Below are positions 32,786-37,101 of a DNA stretch of 37,101 bases, piece by piece. The notes under the pieces are model-generated. The model did no database searches, had not been told where the DNA came from, and saw nothing but the letters and a program-made list of their open reading frames with translations. A program made the translations under genes and the position numbers. The DNA comes from Paenibacillus farraposensis (GTDB lineage Bacteria > Bacillota > Bacilli > Paenibacillales > Paenibacillaceae): positions 1-37,101 of the forward strand of contig NZ_JAFFQR010000042.1 of the NCBI RefSeq assembly GCF_020736845.1. Direction: 5' to 3'. Positions within the stretch are counted from its first letter, which is position 1; each line of letters starts with the position of its first letter.

Positions 32786-33060
32786 CATGATATCATGAAC
32801 AGTCACAAAGTAACCGGTGGGAGTGACAGGGCGTAGCGAAACCGAAAGTAGGTGTCGCTCTGTCACTTCTTGAATTGATACGTGAATTTTTAGACGGAAT
32901 GTTGAAGGTGGTTGGTATTGTTACTGGCCTGAATACTTTACGTAACGCTGGAAGTAAGCGCGTAAGAATAAGAAAAGCCACCGGGATTAGGTAGGTGGCC
33001 AGAATCCAATGGTTTTCAGTCAGTCGTTGATTGAATCTCTCGCCGTGGTCACCCACTGGC
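32786..33060. other. Structured region without a clear gene
   Basis: Contains a perfect 12-bp palindrome CATGATATCATG (32786-32797), a 12-bp stem AGTGACAGGGCG/CGCTCTGTCACT (32822-32833 with 32856-32867, one G-T pair, 22-nt loop) and a stem GCCACC/GGTGGC (32977-32982 with 32994-32999). A plus-strand open stretch of about 50 codons (to a stop near 32993, with VALSLLELIREFLDG) lacks an obvious start or ribosome binding site. Possibly a structured RNA or a mobile-element remnant. Confidence 0.35.
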
Positions 33061-33108
33061 CTATGTTGAAATCATGATGTGTCCAGCATCGTGACTTTTT
33101 ATTTATAC

Positions 33109-33794
33109 GGACGGATAGTCAAGCCAAGTGCGACAGCTCCTCTGAAAAGGATTCGTGAGCGGTTTTCCACCCCAAACATTTTCGGGGTCTATGATTAATC
33201 AGGGGAGAGCTTTCTCCAAGGCTTCATCTGTAATTTGGGCGAAATCCGTACCTTTGGGGAAGAACTCTCGCAGCAAGCCATTTGCGTTTTCATTGGAGCC
33301 CCGTTGGCAGGAGGAATACGGATCAGCGAAATAGATTTGTATCTCATGAGTGGCTTCCAAATTCCCATAGCAGGCAAACTCTTTACCACGGTCAGCGGTT
33401 GCCGTTTGGAAGGCAGCAGCAGGGTACTGGGAGGCAGCTACACCATAGGCGATCTCCATGGACAAAGCGGTACGATCGGGCATCCGAATGGCGGTGTACA
33501 GACGGGTTTTGCGTTCCACAAATGTGGCCACGCAGCCTTTGCTTTTTCCACGGCCTGAGACGACGGTATCCAGTTCCCAATGACCGAACGTTTCTCGAAT
33601 ATCTCTGGCACTTTTCCCCTGCTGGTGGAGGATTTCTAGTTTGCTGCGTTCAATTATGCTAAGATGAGTGTAGCTCATGGTGGATTCTCCTTGTGTAAAT
33701 GGGGTGTGAGAACTTTCATTCTACACGAATCCGGCCATGGGCCCTTTGTTTATTTATTTCCAGTAGGTGTCGCACTTCATATTACAATCCGTCC
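33109..33794 (-). mobile_element. IS30-family element, internally deleted
   Basis: Inverted ends share TGTCGCACTT..ATCCGTCC (33109-33135 and 33768-33794), and an AC dinucleotide on each side is a possible 2-bp target duplication. The element is only about 690 bp, against roughly 1.0-1.1 kb for complete IS30 copies, because the middle of the transposase is missing. Confidence 0.65.
33119..33678 (-). pseudogene. IS30 transposase with internal deletion and 3' frameshift
   Basis: The N-terminus MSYTHLSIIERSKLEILHQQ joins in frame to the catalytic core 'RETFGHWELDTVVSGRGKSK', 'DRGKEFACY' and 'RGSNENANGLLREFFPKG'; the HTH-to-core linker is lost. A frameshift after EALEKAL moves the conserved end (LINHRPRKCLGWKTAHESF) to another frame, ending at 33119. 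Acidic residues of the DDE core appear present in the remaining part. Confidence 0.8.
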
Positions 33795-33815
33795 ACTACA
33801 TAGAAGTATATAAGA

Positions 33816-33890
33816 CACATGCTTATCATATAATTTCTTACGATAATATTTTACTACAAGTCTAAAGCATGTGAGTAACTGAGGGCTCAG
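33816..33890. other. Inverted repeats upstream of the origin
   Basis: CACATGCTT (33816-33824) and AAGCATGTG (33865-33873) form a perfect 9-bp inverted repeat, and CTGAG-GG-CTCAG follows at 33879-33890. No gene is apparent in 33795-34070. It could be a control RNA or element of the origin. Confidence 0.35.
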
Positions 33891-34073
33891 GCTTGCTCTT
33901 ACTTCGATCATCATGTAAGCACTGAGTTCAAAATTATTGATAATCTTAATCCCATTAACCATACATCTATTTTTATATATATTTATTATTATTTATTTAA
34001 TCTATGTTTCATTATGTTATTTGTTTTAACTAGGGAACTTCTTAGTAGAATCAATAGATTAAGAGGGATATCG

Positions 34074-34581
34074 GCCACATCTAAAGGAGTATAAAGCCAC
34101 ATAGACAGGAGTTAGTGGCCACATCTGTGGGAGTATCCAGGCCACACGAACAGGAGTGAAGTGCCACATCAAGAAGAGTCCATGGCCACAAATATAGGAG
34201 TTTCACATGATTACAGGGTGCTTTCTATTCATTTTAACCATATCATTGATCATTAAGCGGTTATTTTACTCCTGTCGCTGTGGCTTTTAGCCTGTATAGG
34301 GGGTATGTTTTCTCTAATATAGATTAATTGACTCCTATTTGTGTGGCATTTAGTTGTAGAGGGGGTCTAAAATATACTTCGTTGAGCCCTATACTCCTGA
34401 TCATGTGGCTTTTGATGTGTTCTACCTTTATTCTGACTGACCCACATAGGTTTTTCTGTTCACCCCCCCTATGCTAAAGGGCATAAGCAGCCTTCTGCTT
34501 TAGAAACATCGATAGAGTAAGCAACACCACAAAGCAATCTCCCCCTAAATTTTTGTTTCCAAAGGCCACACAAACAGGAGT
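34074..34581. other. Iteron-type replication origin
   Basis: Six direct iterons of the form GCCACA-N5-AGGAGT start at 34074, 34096, 34118, 34141, 34163 and 34185 (22-23 bp apart). Three inverted copies (ACTCCT-N5-TGTGGC) start at 34268, 34331 and 34393 (62-63 bp apart), and one more direct copy is at 34565-34581 just before the rep gene. The 22-bp spacing equals two helical turns and is typical for Rep_3 initiators. The last copy is placed to autoregulate rep. AT-rich DNA flanks the array. Confidence 0.85.
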
Positions 34582-34650
34582 ATTGAGTACATAATCTACA
34601 AAAAGTGCTGTACAATCATGTTAAGAACAAACATGAAGAGGGAGCTGCTT

Positions 34651-35922
34651 ATGGCTGCTATGTCGGAAGAACAAATGGAATTTGATTTTGAGCCAGATGC
34701 GATATCAGACCATTTTATTGTGTCTGAGTCCAATGCGCTCATAGAAGCTCGAACTAATCTCACGCTTTATGAAGAGCGCATCATATACATATTGGCGTCA
34801 CGCATTCATCCAGACGACACTAACTTTAAAACTCACTTTTTTAAAGTTAGAGATATTGCAGAAGTATTAAATATATCCCATAAAACGAATGACTTTTACA
34901 AACAGATCCGGGAGATACTCGATAACCTCCAGAACAAGAAGGTCATTATTCACGAACAAAATCTCAATTCTACGTTGCAAGCTCATTGGCTTGCAGCAGC
35001 CCGATATTATCATGGCAAAGGTACAATTGAGCTGGAGTTTTCGTCCATGCTAAAACCCTATCTTCTTCAGCTTCAGCAGAATTTCACCAAGTTTAAGCTG
35101 TGGAATGTGCTGTATCTGAAGAGCACGTATTCTTCCAAACTCTACAAGCTACTCAAACGATACTTGCCATTGGGTAAGCGTAGCTTTACCCTGGAGGAAC
35201 TACGGGAGAAGCTAGAGATCGAAGAAGGAAAGTATAGTAGGTACAGCCATCTGAAAAATCGCATCCTGCTTGGTTCTCAAGCCGAATTGGAAATGAAGAC
35301 AGATATCAAATTTAAACTTGAGGAGATTAAGAACGGGACGAAAGTGGTGAAGATTATTTTCCACATCTCTCCCAATGCAAAGACTGACCCTGCAGGTATT
35401 AATGACACTGATTTTATAGACCATGAAGATACGATTCAACTGCTGGCTAGATTTGAAGTGAAAAAGAAAGTGGCTACCGTTCTCATCAAGAAATATGGAG
35501 AACAGCAAATTCGTGAAAACATTAAGTATGTTTACGAAAAGAAACGGAACGCTGAAGTATCCAATATGGCAGGATACATTGTTAAAGCAATAGAAGAAAA
35601 TTACGCTGACGCTCTTAAGATGTTTGAACCCGAAGACAACCAGGATGCCGAAACGAGCATCATCAATATGAATGAGCGTATTCGCCAACTGATATTCTTT
35701 AAGGATCGGTGCATCGAAGAGGGTATTGTGAATGAGACCGTGGGTACACAAAACCTTGTAAAAGGAGTCACGCAGGAGATCGAACGGATTGAGAAGGCCA
35801 GACAAGTCAAGAACTTCAAACCCTTAACGGTAGACGATTTTGAAGACGCTAAAGCAAAGTCTATTTTTGAAGACTATAGGCGCGATCGTTCAACCCTGCC
35901 CCCAAAACTTGAATCAGAATGA
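34651..35922 (+). CDS. repA: Rep_3 family replication initiator
   Basis: 423 residues from ATG at 34651, which has AGAGGGAG upstream; the ORF-initial ATG at 34618 is only 2 nt after a TACAAT and lacks a site. The sequence 'SNALIEARTNLTLYEERIIY', 'FFKVRDIAEVLNISHKTNDF', 'IELEFSSMLKPYLLQLQ', 'YLKSTYSSKLYKLLKRYLPL' and 'FTLEELREKLEIEEGKYSRY' matches the two winged-helix domains of Rep_3 initiators. A charged C-terminal extension runs from about 270. It binds the iterons next to it. Confidence 0.9.
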   Translation: MAAMSEEQMEFDFEPDAISDHFIVSESNALIEARTNLTLYEERIIYILASRIHPDDTNFKTHFFKVRDIAEVLNISHKTNDFYKQIREILDNLQNKKVIIHEQNLNSTLQAHWLAAARYYHGKGTIELEFSSMLKPYLLQLQQNFTKFKLWNVLYLKSTYSSKLYKLLKRYLPLGKRSFTLEELREKLEIEEGKYSRYSHLKNRILLGSQAELEMKTDIKFKLEEIKNGTKVVKIIFHISPNAKTDPAGINDTDFIDHEDTIQLLARFEVKKKVATVLIKKYGEQQIRENIKYVYEKKRNAEVSNMAGYIVKAIEENYADALKMFEPEDNQDAETSIINMNERIRQLIFFKDRCIEEGIVNETVGTQNLVKGVTQEIERIEKARQVKNFKPLTVDDFEDAKAKSIFEDYRRDRSTLPPKLESE

Positions 35923-35954
35923 ACTTAGACTTGGAGGTCCCCCTGAGCATGGAT

Positions 35955-36078
35955 TTGACAAATAGGTCAGAATTCCCCCATCTTCTAAAGTGAGGGATGA
36001 ATGGCAACGGTCTGATCAATACTGACTCTTACAGCCTAAGATACTATAATGGAAGCATTCAGTCGTATCTTAGGAAAG
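35955..36078. mobile_element. IS200/IS605-type end remnants
   Basis: A minus-strand segment near 35955-36010 (CATCCCTCACTTTAGAAGAT) resembles right ends of IS605/TnpB elements. At 36035-36044 and 36065-36074 a perfect inverted repeat CCTAAGATAC/GTATCTTAGG with a 20-nt loop resembles a left-end hairpin ahead of tnpA. These are remnants; the element is not complete. Confidence 0.4.
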
Positions 36079-36081
36079 GTT

Positions 36082-36215
36082 GTGGAAACAATTTAATTAG
36101 ACTCAAATAACCATTCAGAGTTCTTGCTGAATACCACTTGATTCTAGTCATCAAGTATCGCAGGAAAGTAATTACTGCTGAAATATCGAACGTCTAAAAG
36201 AGATGAATAATACCT
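36082..36215 (+). pseudogene. IS200/IS605 TnpA N-terminal fragment
   Basis: In shifting frames the segment reads VETI-stop-LDSNNHSEFLLN, then YHLILVIKYRRKVITAEIS, then ERLKEMNN, the usual N-terminus of Y1 transposases of this family. At least one in-frame stop and two frameshifts are present and the catalytic HUH/Tyr part is missing. Confidence 0.6.
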
Positions 36216-36284
36216 GCAGTTCAATAGTCCCCAAAATGTGTAAGAGATAGTAAGAAGAGAACTCTTACAAAGGGGTTGGGACAT

Positions 36285-36660
36285 ATGTTGACAGGTCCTA
36301 AAAAAACAGAAATTGCAGTGAGCGAAGGGCAACGTCTTTGGTTGGAGCAACTCATCCGGCGGCGAAGCACGCCTCAATATTTGACCAAGCGTGCTCGAAT
36401 CGTGCTGGAATCCGTGGAAGGGATCAGTAACAGTGAGATCAGTCGGCGACTTCCTCTGGATTGCCCACAAGTCACACTATGGCGGGAACGCTGGGTGTGC
36501 CAGTACCCCCGGTTATGTCTCATCGAGCACGAACATCCGGAAGAACTAGAGGCGGCGGTGATTCAGGTTCTTCGCGACGAGCCTCGACCGGGCATACCGC
36601 CCACCTTCACCGAGCAACAAGTCGTGCAAATCGTTGCGATTGCCGTGAAGTTCCGAAGGC
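36285..36660 (+). pseudogene. IS630-family transposase, N-terminal part only
   Basis: ATG at 36285 with AAAGGGG upstream. 'LWLEQLIRRRSTPQYLTKRA', 'ISNSEISRRLPLDCPQVTLW' and 'EPRPGIPPTFTEQQVVQIVA' are the HTH part of IS630 transposases. The frame runs on into unrelated PadR-like sequence at about 36660, so the DDE domain is lost. Confidence 0.7.
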
Positions 36661-36938
36661 CCGGGGAAGGATTAATCGAGTATCGTACTTCTATTACAGG
36701 AGCCAAGCTAGTTGTACTGTATCACATCGAAGGGAACCCGTGAACTGACCGACTGGCTGCTAAGCCCTAAAGAATTACCGGAGACAGAAAAGGATGCGTT
36801 TATGCTGAGGCTGTATTTCTCTATTCCCAAGGAAGAAAGCAAGCGGTTATTCGGAAATCAGATTGCCAAACGTAAAGAGAAGCTGGAGCATTTGTACGAG
36901 AGCAAGCAATCCCTTCAGCTGATGGAGGAAAAACCCTT
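36660..36938 (+). pseudogene. PadR-family regulator C-terminal fragment
   Basis: EGLIEYRT and, in another frame, YCITSKGTRELTDWLLSPKE followed by EKDAFMLRLYFSIPKEESKR and QIAKRKEKLEHLYESK match the dimerisation half of PadR regulators. The HTH half is absent and the frame is broken near 36700. It is joined downstream to TnpB sequence. Confidence 0.6.
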
Positions 36939-37101
36939 TGCGGTCTGCTCAACAGGTGAAGAAGTTGCCAATCCACGAAAAGCAATTGGTGTTTTGGCAA
37001 CGACGACGATCTCGCCGCACCAAAGGAGGGACGAACTGGCAGAAAGCAAAGCTACAAGTCGCTCGCATTCATGAGAAGATAGCGAATTGCCGCAACGATT
37101 T
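36939..37101 (+). pseudogene. TnpB (IS605 OrfB) fragment, runs off the window
   Basis: FAVCSTGEEVANPRK, then after a frameshift near 36985 FWQRRRSRRTKGGTNWQKAK and LQVARIHEKIANCRND, match the central region of IS605-type TnpB nucleases. The upstream part of tnpB is replaced by the PadR fragment. Whether the remainder continues past the window cannot be seen. Confidence 0.65.

Noticed and set aside
32793..33056. 87-codon minus-strand frame in the structured segment
   Set aside because: No ribosome binding site, no domain, and composition fits the inverted repeats rather than a gene.
33235..33662. Plus-strand frames across the IS30 remnant
   Set aside because: Antisense of the IS30 transposase core, which is clearly recognisable on the minus strand.
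35212..35805. 197-codon minus-strand frame opposite repA
   Set aside because: Mirror of the conserved Rep_3 coding sequence, with no start signals of its own.

Overview
The window looks like part of a large conjugative plasmid (or plasmid-derived contig) of a low-G+C Firmicute, most likely Paenibacillus or a close relative. The reasons are strong AGGAGG-type ribosome binding sites with frequent TTG/GTG starts, a secreted copper-amine-oxidase N-terminal (stalk) domain protein of the kind abundant in Paenibacillaceae, a TubZR partition pair, a Rep_3 initiator with iterons, and a Gram-positive type IV secretion (Tcp/VirB) operon. The host is an inference, because no rRNA or core gene is present.

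Layout. (1) 1-11876, minus strand: a long operon. It starts with an unknown protein, a protein with S1-like repeats and a replication-relaxation family protein. It continues into a Tad/Flp-type pilus or type II-like secretion set: CpaE/TadZ, a CpaF/TadA ATPase with an extra N-terminal domain, TadB, TadC, a pilin-like peptide, two TadE-like proteins and a SAF/CpaB protein. After a large hairpin, a second unit encodes two secreted proteins, one with stalk domains. (2) 12211-15269: an orphan HicB-like gene, a decayed ISL3 element with intact ends and an 8-bp target duplication, an XRE-LytTR fusion regulator and a small winged-helix protein. (3) 15275-17758, minus: a VirD4/TraG-type coupling protein. 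(4) 17880-21660: a 43-bp-period repeat array, a MerR-like/coiled-coil protein, convergent tubZ and tubR with flanking palindromes, and a 12-bp-period array that is a good tubC centromere candidate. (5) 21711-32716, plus: a second replication-relaxation protein, then a conjugation operon (membrane protein, TcpC, TcpD-like, TcpE, VirB4, VirB6, bifunctional wall hydrolase, small hypothetical) ending in a terminator. (6) 32753-37101: an unexplained structured stretch, an IS30 deletion derivative, an iteron origin with the Rep_3 gene, and a graveyard of IS200/IS605, IS630, PadR and TnpB fragments.

The most interesting signal is a palindrome with core TCTAATCGATTAGA. It recurs upstream of the Tad operon (three copies), the stalk-protein unit, the winged-helix gene, the coupling-protein gene and the type IV secretion operon (three copies), with a degenerate copy before tadZ. 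The two three-copy arrays have nearly the same spacing (about 50 bp then about 57 bp, counted from the gene-proximal site). At the Tad and coupling-protein promoters the site overlaps the -35 box. This points to one regulator, possibly the XRE-LytTR protein, controlling transfer genes, a Tad-like pilus and secreted surface proteins as one programme. The working hypothesis is a conjugation system in which a Tad-type pilus assists mating-pair formation for a Tcp-type secretion channel.

All identifications come from reading the sequence. No database search was run.
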